Assembly: GCF_022664455.2 (NCBI RefSeq)
Contig: NZ_JAKRKC020000002.1
Coordinates: 1,550,001-1,614,000 of the forward strand
Reading direction: 5' to 3'
DNA: 64,000 bases
Source: Actinomadura luzonensis
Lineage (GTDB): Bacteria; Actinomycetota; Actinomycetes; Streptosporangiales; Streptosporangiaceae
The notes below the pieces were generated by a model. That model was given only the letters and a program-made list of their open reading frames with translations. It did no database searches and was not told where the DNA came from. Shown here piece by piece: positions 8,094 to 15,826 of the stretch. The position numbers were made by a program, and so were the translations under genes. Position 1 is the first letter of the stretch. Each line of letters opens with the position of its first letter.

Positions 8094-8561
8094 ATGGAGC
8101 TGCTCAGGGTGGAGTTCGACGAGGGCTGCCTGGTGCGTACCCGCCGGGCGGTCCTGGCGTGTGCCCGCGTCCAGGGGGTGGCCGGTGAGCGGCTGGGTGA
8201 TTTCCTGGCGGCGGTCAACGAGTGCATGATCAACGCGGTGGAGCACGGGGGCGGGCGGGGCCGGTTACGGGTGTGGCGGGAGGACGCCGGGCCGGGAGAG
8301 GGGCCGGTGGCCGGCCGGCTGGTGTGCGAGGTGGCCGACGACGGCGGCGGCATTCCCGGCGGGGTGCTGGAGCGCGAGGCGTTGCCGGCGCCGTCGGCGG
8401 CGGGCGGGCGGGGCATCTGGCTGATGCGGCGCCTGTCGGACGAGGTGGTCTTCGTGACCGGTCCCGCGGGCACCCGTGTGCGGCTGGTCCTGGAGCTGTT
8501 CGCGCCGGCGGAGCGGCCGGGGGTGGTCAGGGCGGCGCGCGCCCGTCCCGCTGCCCGGTGA
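8094..8561 (+). CDS. RsbW-like ATP-binding protein (anti-sigma serine kinase fold)
   Basis: The protein has 155 residues and one GHKL ATPase domain: N-box NECMINAVEHG (about residues 42-52), G1 box VADDGGGIP (about 82-90) and G2 box GGRGIWLMRRLSDEV (about 103-117). This is the HATPase_c_2 arrangement of RsbW/SpoIIAB-type kinases, which bind a sigma factor or phosphorylate an anti-anti-sigma partner. No sigma factor or STAS partner is adjacent. Actinomycetes carry many orphans of this kind, so the partner must lie elsewhere. Confidence 0.85.
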   Translation: MELLRVEFDEGCLVRTRRAVLACARVQGVAGERLGDFLAAVNECMINAVEHGGGRGRLRVWREDAGPGEGPVAGRLVCEVADDGGGIPGGVLEREALPAPSAAGGRGIWLMRRLSDEVVFVTGPAGTRVRLVLELFAPAERPGVVRAARARPAAR

Positions 8562-8594
8562 GGACGGGCGCGGGCGTCGGGCGCATCCGGCGTA

Positions 8595-9293
8595 TCACCA
8601 TTTGTCCCATTTGGTGTCGTCGTGCTTCCAGGTGAGCTTGTCGATGACGTCCACGACGCCGTTGACACGGGCGACCATGCGCACGGCGATGGCGGCCTCG
8701 CTGCGCCGGTCCATCCAGCCGCTGAGGGTGACGATGCCCTGCCGTACGGCGACCTCGACGCCGAGCGTCTCCACCCACAGCGAGCGTTCCAGGACGTCCT
8801 CGCGGATCTCCCTGGCGATGTCGGCGTCGGCGCGGACGAACACCTTGAGCAGGTCGCGGCGGCTGACGACGCCTTCGACGCGGCCGTCGCCGTCCACCAC
8901 GACCAGCCGCTTGACGCCGTGCTCGTCCATGCGGCGGGCGGCCACGACGGTCGAGGCGGTGGCGGCCACGGTGACGGGCGGCGCGGTCATCAGCTCCGCC
9001 GCGGTGTCGCCGGCGGCCTTGCGCCGCCCGCCGCCGTGCTCCTCCGACAGGCGGTGGCGGAGCCGGGCGCGCAGCGGCGGCTGGTAGTCGTCGCCGTAGT
9101 AGCGCTCGCGGAACTCCTCCTTGGGCAGCAGGTCCGCCTCGGACACGACGCCGACCGCGCGGCCGGCGTCGTCGAGCACGGGCACGGCGCTGACGCCGTG
9201 GGCGATGAGCGCCTCGGCGACGTCCTTGAAGGACGCGTCCGCGGGGACCGAGGCGATCTGCGAGGTCATGACGTCTTTGACTGTGGCGCGCAT
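8595..9293 (-). CDS. CBS-pair protein with C-terminal BON domain
   Basis: The 232-residue protein starts at an ATG at 9293 behind a strong AAGGAGG. CBS 1 covers about residues 5-60 (VKDVMTSQIASVPADASFKD, SAVPVLDDAGRAVGVVSEADLL). A basic loop follows, then CBS 2 at about 95-150 (AELMTAPPVTVAATAS, KRLVVVDGDGRVEGVVSRRDLL) and a BON domain from about 155 (REDVLERSLWVETLGVEVAVRQGIVTLSGW shape). CBS pairs sense adenine nucleotides; BON domains bind membranes or partners. Similar proteins are induced by hypoxia through DosR in mycobacteria. A DosR-like box lies 57 bp upstream of the start. Confidence 0.9.
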   Translation of the reverse strand: MRATVKDVMTSQIASVPADASFKDVAEALIAHGVSAVPVLDDAGRAVGVVSEADLLPKEEFRERYYGDDYQPPLRARLRHRLSEEHGGGRRKAAGDTAAELMTAPPVTVAATASTVVAARRMDEHGVKRLVVVDGDGRVEGVVSRRDLLKVFVRADADIAREIREDVLERSLWVETLGVEVAVRQGIVTLSGWMDRRSEAAIAVRMVARVNGVVDVIDKLTWKHDDTKWDKW

Positions 9294-9349
9294 GGGGGAT
9301 GCCTCCTTCGGTGCTGCTTCCATGGCAGCGCGGAACGGGGCGGGGCCGT

Positions 9350-9364
9350 AGGGGCGGAGGTCCC
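9350..9364 (-). promoter_or_regulatory. DosR-like box, site B (upstream of CBS-BON)
   Basis: Read on the − strand it is GGGACCTCCGCCCCT, one mismatch from the shared motif. It is 57 bp from the CBS-BON start and 118 bp from the divergent acyl-CoA ligase start. Confidence 0.6.
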
Positions 9365-9481
9365 GTGGCGGCCGGTCCTTGGTCAACCGCCGGGCCGTGC
9401 GCGGGTTCCGGAGGGGGCCGGCGGGGTACACGTACGATCTCCGTTTCTGGATCCGTCCGTGGGAAGGGCTTCGGTGCGCCG

Positions 9482-11020
9482 ATGATCGGAAGGCTGGTCG
9501 AGCTGGGCGGCTTCGGGGTGGAGGCGGCGCTCACCCTGACCCGTAACGGGCTGCTGGGGGCGGTGCCGCCCGCCGCGCTGGCCCGCGTGGTGGAGGCGTA
9601 CCGGCATTTCCATGTCACCCCGGCGGCGGGGCTGGCGATCGCGGCGGCGCGCTGGCCGGACCGGACGGCGGTGGTGGACGAGGCGGGGTCGGTGACGTTC
9701 GCGGAGCTGGACGCGCGGGCGGCGGGGCTGGCGGCGGAGCTGCGGCGGCGGCACGGCGTGGGGCCGGGCCGGACGGTGGCGGTGATGTGGCCCAACGACC
9801 GCGGCTTCCCGCTGGCGATCGCGGCGGTGTCGCGGCTGGGGGCGGACCTGCTGCTGCTCAACACCGGGCTGGCCGGGCCGCGGCTGCGCGAGGTGCTGGA
9901 GCGGGAGGGCGTGGACGTGCTGATCGCGGCGCCGGACCTGCCGCCGGTGGGGTTCGACGGGCCGCGTGTGACGGAGCTCGACGCGCCCGCCGGGGTGCTC
10001 CCGGTGGAGCCGCCGCGCCGGCCGGGGCGGCTGGTGCTGCTGACCTCCGGCACGACGGGCGCGCCGAAGGGCGCGCCGCGGCGGTTGTCGCTGACGGCGC
10101 TGGCCGAGCCGTTCGTGTCGATGCTGACGACGGTGCCGTTGCGCGGTGGCGAGCCGATGCTCATCGCGCCGCCGCTGTTCCACGGCCTCGGGCTGCTCTG
10201 GTACGCCGCGGCGCTGGTGCTGGGCTGCCCGGTGGTGCTGGTGCGCAGGTTCGACGCCGAGGCCGTGCTGGACGCGCTGGCCGTGGAGCGGGCGGCGTCG
10301 CTGGTGGCGGTGCCGATCATGCTGCGGCGGCTGCTGGCCCGCCCGCCGCGCCGCCTGCCGGACCTGCGGGTGGTGATCTCGGGCGGTTCGGCGCTTCCGC
10401 CGGACCTGGCGGCCTCGTTCATGAACGCCTACGGCGACGTCCTGTACAACCTGTACGGCTCGACCGAGGCCGGCTGGGCGGCGCTGGCCACGCCCGCCGA
10501 GCTGCGCGCCGCGCCCGGCACGGTGGGCCGCCCGCCGCGGGGCGCGACGGTCCGCGTGGCGGGCCCGGACGGCGCCGAGCAGCCGCCCGGCGAGGTGGGC
10601 CGGGTGCTGGTGAGCGGCGGGCTGACGTTCACCGGCGCGGCCGACGGGCTGCTGCCCACCGGCGACCTCGGGCATCGCGACCGCGACGGGCTGCTGTTCA
10701 TCGACGGCCGCGACGACGACATGATCGTCTCCGGTGGGGAGAACGTGTTCCCGCAGGAGGTGGAGCACCTGCTGGCCCGGCAGCCGGGCGTGGCCGATGT
10801 GGCGGTGCTGGGCGTGCCCGACGACGAGTACGGCCAGCGCCTGGCCGCGTACGTGGTGGCCGAGGGCGACGCGCCGCCGTCGGCCGAGGAGCTGAAGCGG
10901 GCGGTCAAGGCGGAGCTGGCCGCGTACAAGGTGCCGCGCGAGGTGGTGTTCGTGCCGTCGGTGCCGCGCAACCAGACCGGCAAGGTCGACCGGGTGAAGC
11001 TGGCGGAGCAGGGCGTCTGA
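9482..11020 (+). CDS. AMP-forming acyl-CoA ligase (fatty-acid-CoA synthetase type)
   Basis: The 512-residue adenylate-forming enzyme starts at an ATG at 9482. It has the AMP-binding P-loop LTSGTTGAPKGAP (about residues 187-199), the aromatic motif LYNLYGSTEAGW, the hinge motif PTGDLGHRDRDGLLFIDGR, and the C-terminal catalytic lysine in RNQTGKVDR. It activates a carboxylic acid to an acyl-AMP and then the CoA thioester. The N-terminal part resembles long-chain FadD-type ligases, but chain length cannot be set from sequence. It diverges from the CBS-BON gene and ends 2 bp from the convergent CBS gene. Confidence 0.9.
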   Translation: MIGRLVELGGFGVEAALTLTRNGLLGAVPPAALARVVEAYRHFHVTPAAGLAIAAARWPDRTAVVDEAGSVTFAELDARAAGLAAELRRRHGVGPGRTVAVMWPNDRGFPLAIAAVSRLGADLLLLNTGLAGPRLREVLEREGVDVLIAAPDLPPVGFDGPRVTELDAPAGVLPVEPPRRPGRLVLLTSGTTGAPKGAPRRLSLTALAEPFVSMLTTVPLRGGEPMLIAPPLFHGLGLLWYAAALVLGCPVVLVRRFDAEAVLDALAVERAASLVAVPIMLRRLLARPPRRLPDLRVVISGGSALPPDLAASFMNAYGDVLYNLYGSTEAGWAALATPAELRAAPGTVGRPPRGATVRVAGPDGAEQPPGEVGRVLVSGGLTFTGAADGLLPTGDLGHRDRDGLLFIDGRDDDMIVSGGENVFPQEVEHLLARQPGVADVAVLGVPDDEYGQRLAAYVVAEGDAPPSAEELKRAVKAELAAYKVPREVVFVPSVPRNQTGKVDRVKLAEQGV

Positions 11021-11022
11021 GC

Positions 11023-11463
11023 TCAGCTCGCGCCGTGGCGCGGGTGCTGCGGCTCGGAGATCTCGGCCACCACGGGCTTGAGCAGGTCGCCGCCCACCTG
11101 GTGCAGGTGCAGGAGCAGGTCGTCCAGGGTGAGCATGCCGATGACCTGGCCGTCCTCGACGACCGGCAGGCGGCGGAAGGCGTTGCGCCGGAACACCTCG
11201 AATGCCAGGTCCAGCTCGTCGCCCGGGCGGGCGGTGACCGGGGCGGGCGTCATCACCTCGGCGACGGGCGTGTCGGCGGGCAGGCCGGGGGCCAGGGCCC
11301 GCAGCACCAGGTCGCGGTCGGTGACCACGCCGAGGGCGGATTGACCGTCGGTCACCAGCACGCAGCCGACGCCCGAGTAGTCCATGTGCTTGGCGACGTC
11401 CCTGACGGTGGAGGCGGGCGGCACCGCCACCACGGGCGCCGACATCACGTCTTTGACCTTCAC
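11023..11463 (-). CDS. CBS-pair domain protein
   Basis: The 146-residue protein is a single Bateman module: CBS 1 at about residues 1-60 (VKDVMSAPVVAVPPASTVRD, GVGCVLVTDGQSALGVVTDRDL) and CBS 2 at about 70-125 (VAEVMTPAPVTARPGDELDL, RRLPVVEDGQVIGMLTLDDLLL). The GTG start is preceded by GGGGGAG. Such stand-alone proteins bind AMP, ADP, ATP or related ligands and act as energy sensors. A DosR-like box lies 66 bp upstream, shared in an intergenic region with the divergent flavodoxin gene. The ligand is unknown. Confidence 0.9.
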   Translation of the reverse strand: MKVKDVMSAPVVAVPPASTVRDVAKHMDYSGVGCVLVTDGQSALGVVTDRDLVLRALAPGLPADTPVAEVMTPAPVTARPGDELDLAFEVFRRNAFRRLPVVEDGQVIGMLTLDDLLLHLHQVGGDLLKPVVAEISEPQHPRHGAS

Positions 11464-11528
11464 GGCTCCCCCTACGTACGGATCGCGGGTCTGGGACCCA
11501 CCATCGGCCGTGCCGGGGTCCCGCCGTC

Positions 11529-11543
11529 AGGGCCGGAGGTCCC
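11529..11543 (-). promoter_or_regulatory. DosR-like box, site C (upstream of the CBS gene)
   Basis: On the − strand it reads GGGACCTCCGGCCCT. It lies 66 bp from the CBS gene start and is almost identical to site D, 48 bp away in the opposite orientation. Confidence 0.65.
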
Positions 11544-11590
11544 GGACGGGACGGACCAACGTCAGCAGGTGCCCTCCGCGGGCGGGCGCG

Positions 11591-11605
11591 GGGACCTTCG
11601 GCCCT
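11591..11605 (+). promoter_or_regulatory. DosR-like box, site D (upstream of the flavodoxin gene)
   Basis: GGGACCTTCGGCCCT lies 57 bp upstream of the flavodoxin start and differs from site C at one position. Sites C and D face away from each other in the intergenic region of the divergent CBS and flavodoxin genes. Confidence 0.65.
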
Positions 11606-11661
11606 GCCCGCGGCCGGCCCCGGGCGCCGACACTGCAGGCGACGAGAGGGGAGGAACGCAG

Positions 11662-12156
11662 ATGAGCACGTCGAAGGTCCTGGTGGCGTATGGCACCAAG
11701 AACGGCTCGACGGCGGGCATCGCCGACATGATCGCCGCCACGCTCATGCGTGAGGGCGTCGAGGCGGAGGCGCGGCCGGCCGGCACGGTGCGGGACGTGA
11801 CGCCGTACCGGGCCGTGGTGCTGGGCGGCGCGCTGTACTCGGGCCGCTGGCACGGCCAGGCGCGCAGGTTCGCCCGGCGGCACGCGGCGGCGTTGCGTGA
11901 GCGGCCGGTGTGGCTGTTCAGCAGCGGCCCGCTGAGCGAGGCGGCCGACTCCGCGGACGTCCCGCCGGTGCGGGCCGCGGCCGAGGCGGCGCGGCTGCTG
12001 GGGGCGCGCGAGCACGTCACGTTCGGGGGGCGGCTGACGGCCGAGTCCGGCGGGTTCGTGGCGCGGGCGATGCTGCGCAACGGGCGCGCCGGTGACTGGC
12101 GCAACCCCGAGCGGATCGCGGAGTGGGCCGGGAAGATCGCCGCCGAGCTGCGGTGA
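11662..12156 (+). CDS. Flavodoxin-domain protein (HemG/protoporphyrinogen-oxidase-like)
   Basis: The 164-residue protein starts at an ATG behind GAGGGGAGGA. It has the flavodoxin fold: an FMN phosphate loop AYGTKNGSTAGIADMIA (about residues 9-25) and VVLGGALYSGRWHGQARRFA (about 53-72), the pattern of Flavodoxin_5 proteins. These bind FMN and work in redox reactions such as menaquinone-linked protoporphyrinogen oxidation. The divergent CBS gene and paired DosR-like boxes suggest induction under low oxygen or redox stress. The exact electron partner is unknown. Confidence 0.85.
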   Translation: MSTSKVLVAYGTKNGSTAGIADMIAATLMREGVEAEARPAGTVRDVTPYRAVVLGGALYSGRWHGQARRFARRHAAALRERPVWLFSSGPLSEAADSADVPPVRAAAEAARLLGAREHVTFGGRLTAESGGFVARAMLRNGRAGDWRNPERIAEWAGKIAAELR

Positions 12157-12171
12157 CACCGGCTCGGACGG

Positions 12172-12202
12172 GACGGCCCGGGCCATCGGGGCCCGGGCCG
12201 TC
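12172..12202. terminator. Bidirectional terminator between the flavodoxin and SGNH hydrolase genes
   Basis: GACGGCCCGGGCC (12172-12184) pairs perfectly with GGCCCGGGCCGTC (12190-12202) around a 5-nt loop. It overlaps the last bases of the convergent hydrolase gene and can serve both strands. Confidence 0.75.
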
Positions 12203-13091
12203 ACGGGTGGGTGCGGAGGTGCTCCACGACCAGTCCGGCGACGGCCGTCATGCCCGCCTGGGTCGGGTGGTACGGCACCGCCGCCTTCCGCCGCAGCGGC
12301 GAGCCTTGGTAGCCGGTCACCCACGGCTCGGGTGACAGCGGGCCGTGGCCGAGGCTCGCCGCCGAGGCGCGGACCAGCTCGGCCCCGCTGCGTCCGGCGG
12401 CGGCGGCGAACGCCTCGGCCAGCAGCTCGGCCGTGCGGGCGGCCTGGCGCAGCTCGGCGGGCGTGAGCGGCAGCAGGGGCGCGGGTACGGCCGCCGCCTG
12501 CTCGCAGCTCCCCACGATCGTGAGGTAGTCCACGAACAGCACCCGCGCGGCCGGCGCCCGCCGCCGCACGGCCTCGCCGACGGCCGTCATGGCCCGCTCG
12601 GCGGCCTCCACACGGTCGCCGTCCACCTCCAGGGACACGCGGTCGCGCACCCAGCGGGCGGCCCGGCGCGAGAGGCGGCGGGCGATGGCGGCGGCGAGCC
12701 CGGCCTTGATCAGGCCGCCGATGTAGCCGAGGTCGTTGCCGCCCACGGTGATCGTGACGAGCGCCGTGCCTTCCGTGACGGCGTCGACCTGCGGCGGCAC
12801 CCGGCGCCGGCCCTCCAGGACGTCGGCCGTCGTCGCCCCTGAGCGGGTGACGTCCGTCAGGCGCAGGCCGAGGGCGTCGGCGACCTGGTGGGGGTAGTTG
12901 CGGCCGGACCTGCCCGCCCGGCGCTCGACGACGGGCGGGATGCCGGGTCCGGCGGCGAACGAGCTGCCGATCGCGACGTAGTGCGCGCCCTCGGCGATGC
13001 GCCGCGCGGGCCCCTCGCCCGCCCCCGTGCCCACTGCTGGGTATCGGGCCGCGTCCGGTCCCGGGCCCGTCCCGTCGTCCGCCGTCGCCAT
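12201..13091 (-). CDS. SGNH/GDSL-family hydrolase (lipase/esterase)
   Basis: The 296-residue protein starts at an ATG at 13091 behind GGGAGG. SGNH blocks are visible: block I AIGSSFAAGPG with the nucleophile Ser (about residues 42-52), block II Gly in SGATTADV, block III TVGGNDLGY with the oxyanion Asn, and block V YHPTQAGM with the catalytic His. The usual Asp three residues before that His is absent (VPYH). Some Streptomyces family members work with a Ser-His dyad, so activity is still plausible. There is no signal peptide with this start. Confidence 0.85.
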   Translation of the reverse strand: MATADDGTGPGPDAARYPAVGTGAGEGPARRIAEGAHYVAIGSSFAAGPGIPPVVERRAGRSGRNYPHQVADALGLRLTDVTRSGATTADVLEGRRRVPPQVDAVTEGTALVTITVGGNDLGYIGGLIKAGLAAAIARRLSRRAARWVRDRVSLEVDGDRVEAAERAMTAVGEAVRRRAPAARVLFVDYLTIVGSCEQAAAVPAPLLPLTPAELRQAARTAELLAEAFAAAAGRSGAELVRASAASLGHGPLSPEPWVTGYQGSPLRRKAAVPYHPTQAGMTAVAGLVVEHLRTHP

Positions 13092-13157
13092 GCGTCCTCC
13101 CTCGTCGTCGCGTCCGCCACACCCTGCCCTGGACCGCCTCCCGTCGGCAAGATCGCG

Positions 13158-13193
13158 GCCGGAGTTCTGGCCGGAGTTCTGGCCGGAGTTCTG
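13158..13193. repeat. Three tandem copies of a 12-bp unit
   Basis: GCCGGAGTTCTG occurs three times head to tail (13158, 13170, 13182) in the intergenic region between the SGNH hydrolase and the DUF6493-like gene. It may be slippage or an iterated regulator site. Confidence 0.85.
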
Positions 13194-13221
13194 TCGGAGG
13201 CGGCGGCTAAAGTCGCCGACC

Positions 13222-15775
13222 ATGACGACCGGCTATCGCACGGAGGTTCGAATCGTGACCACTTGGGACGACCTGGCCAAGCACGTGCGGGCGGGTGACG
13301 TGACGGGCACGGTCCGCCTGGTCGGGGAGCTGAGCCCGGCCGGGCGCCGGGCGGTCGCCGCCGAGCCCGCGCGGTGCCTCGCCCGGCGGCGTGCCGACGG
13401 GATCGCGTGGTGGGAGCGGCGCGGCGAGCTGCTGGCGCTGCTCGTGGCGGGGGCGGGTGTCATCGGCGGCGCGGCGGCGGTGGCCGGTGGGTGCTGCGGC
13501 GCGAGTTCCGCACTCGACGGCGGCAAGGCCGTCCCGCACCTGCTCGCCGGCTGCGGAGCGGCCCGCGAGCCTGCGGGCCGGCGTGGCGGTGCGGCTGGCC
13601 GCGCGGCTGCGGCTGGAGGAGCGGTGGCCGTGGGAGGTGGCGGCGGCGCTGGTGCGCGAGACGGGTGTGCGGCCGCCGGGCGACGACGCTTTCATGACCG
13701 GCTGGCTGCGCGCGCTGCAGGTGGAGCGGGTGGCGGGCGACCCGCTGTTCGCCGCGTACGGGCCGCGGCTGTTCGAGATCGACGGGCTGCGCGCGTTGCC
13801 GCTGTGGGAGCTGGTGGAGAAGGTCCACCGGCTGGTCGAGCGCGGGTCGCTGGAGCGGGCGGCCGTGCTGGACGGGCTGGTGCGGCGGCTGCTGCGCGAC
13901 GGGCCCGCCGCCCTGGCCCCGCTCGCGGGCCTGCACGACCGGCTCGACCCCGACCTCGACGAGGCCGCGCGGCACGCCCGCGACTATGTCGCGCTGTTGC
14001 CGGCCGGTCCGGTGGCGGTGGCCGATGTGGCGTTGGCGCAGGTGCGGCGGCTGGAGGAGGGGGGCCGGCTGCCGGAGGAGGCGTTCGCCGAGGCGCTGGA
14101 GGCGCTGGTGTCGCGGCCGGAGCGCAAGCTGCTGCGGGCGGCGGTGAGCTGGGCGGGCGAGGCGGTGGCGCGCGAGGCGGGCCGGGCGGGCGTGGTGCTG
14201 CGGGCGGCGGCGGCGCTGTTCGGGCAGGACACCTTGGCGTTGCAGGAGCGGGCGGTGCGGCTGGCGGTGCGGCTCGCCCCGCTGGCCGACGCGGCCGCGC
14301 GGGAGGAGGTCAGGCGGGCCGCAGCGGGGCTGCCCGAGGAGCTGCTGGAGAAGGTCGCGGCGGCGTACGGGGGCGGCATCGAGGCGTGGGAGCCGGTGGC
14401 GGCGCCCCTGCCGTCGGCGTGGGACGAGCGGCGGCTGCCCGAGCCGTACGGGTCGGCGGAGGAGCTGGTGCGTGGCCTGGCGGCCGTCACGTGGATGGAC
14501 GATCCCCACGAGTTCGAACGCCTGCTGGCGGGGCTGGCCACCTGGTCGGCGCGCGACCGCGGCGGGCTGCGGGAGGCGTTGCGTCCGTGGTGGGAGCCGC
14601 TGGACGAGGAGTTCTTCGGCTGCTGGAACGGCGAGCCGTACGACGACGTGACGTCGGCGCTGCGGCGGGCGTTCCTGGCCGCGGCCGCGCCGGAGACGGC
14701 CCAGGCTTTGTCCGGGGGCTCGCGTGCGGGGGCGCGGCGGGCGGTGTTCGACGAGCTGCCGGGCCGCCGGTGCGCCGAGTTGCACGCCCACCTCGCGGCC
14801 GGCGGGCGCTACCCGGTGGTGCTGGCCACGCCGACGGCGGTCACGGGTCATGTCGAGCCCGGCGTGCTGCTCGACCGGCTGGCACGGCTGGAGGCCGACG
14901 GGGTGGCGGCCCTGCCCGCCGACCTGAGCCAGGCGTTGCTGCGCCTGCCGCGCGACATCCCGGCCGCCGACGTGGCCCGGGCGGCGCGGCTGACGTCGCA
15001 AGCGGGACGGGCCTGCGCCGCCTGGATGGGGGGCGACCGGCTCGGCGACCCTCAGGTGACCGTCGCCTATCACCGCAGCCCGGCCGGCGGCGGTGGCCGG
15101 GAGTCGCTGCGGGCCTCCGTCAGCACGCCTCCCGGCACGCCCGCCCACCTCCAGGAACTGCTGCGGACGACCTCTTTCCCTTCGTGGAGCCTGGCCTGGT
15201 GGCCCTTGGTGCTGCCCTCGCACCGGGAGATCGTGGCCGCCCACCTGGCGTCGCGGTTGTGCGAGAGCGCGGAGAGCGGGGAGAGCCAGGCCCGCGTGCT
15301 CGCCGGCCTCGTCCACGGCGAGGGGCCGCTCGGTCCGGGCATGGCGCACGCGCTGGCCTGCGGGATGGGGCAGGCGCAGGCGGCCGGCCGGGCGGCGGCG
15401 ACGGACACGCTGCTGAGGCTGGCGGCGGCCGGCGAGGTGCCCGCCGCCGACCTGGCCGCCGCGGTCACCGGCCTGGTCAGGGCGGAGCTCGTCAAGCTGA
15501 ACCGGGTGGTGGCGGTGCTGGACGATGCCACGCAGGCGGGGGCGCACGAGGCGGTGTGGGAGGTCGTGGTGCGGCTGTTGCCGGGGTTATTGCCGCAGGA
15601 GGGCGAGCGGGCGCGCACGGGGCTGGCGGACCTGCTGGCGGCGGGGGCGCGGGCGGCCAGGATCGGCCGGGTACGGGCGGAGCTGCCGGAGGTGGGGGCG
15701 GTCGCGGCGCGTGGTGGCTCGTCCCGCCTGGTGCAGGAAGCCCGCCGCCTCCAGCAGCTCGTCCGCGCTTATTGA
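13222..15775 (+). pseudogene. DUF6493-like large helical-repeat protein, frameshifted near its N-terminus
   Basis: Reading starts at an ATG at 13222 (TTWDDLAKHVRAGDVTGTVR, then GELLALLVAGAGVIGGAAAV) and loses its frame at about 13488. A short good stretch (WVLRREF) lies in a second frame near 13490-13510. The main reading resumes in a third frame from about 13551 (AERPASLRAGVAVRLAARL) and runs cleanly to a stop at 15775. The full length would be about 850 residues, all helical HEAT-like segments, in the style of the actinomycete DUF6493 family. Function unknown. Two or three indels within 70 bp, in an otherwise intact gene, look more like base-call errors than old decay. The 22-bp repeat overlaps the stop codon. 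Confidence 0.7.
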
Positions 15776-15794
15776 TCTACTTTGTAAAGGCGTC
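15773..15794 (+). repeat. 22-bp dispersed repeat, copy 2
   Basis: Identical over 22 bp to 7228-7249 and in the same orientation. It starts at the stop codon of the DUF6493-like gene and lies in a short AT-richer stretch between that gene and the convergent rox gene. Confidence 0.8.
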
Positions 15795-15826
15795 AGGCTT
15801 TTACAGCCCTATACCCTCCAAAACCA

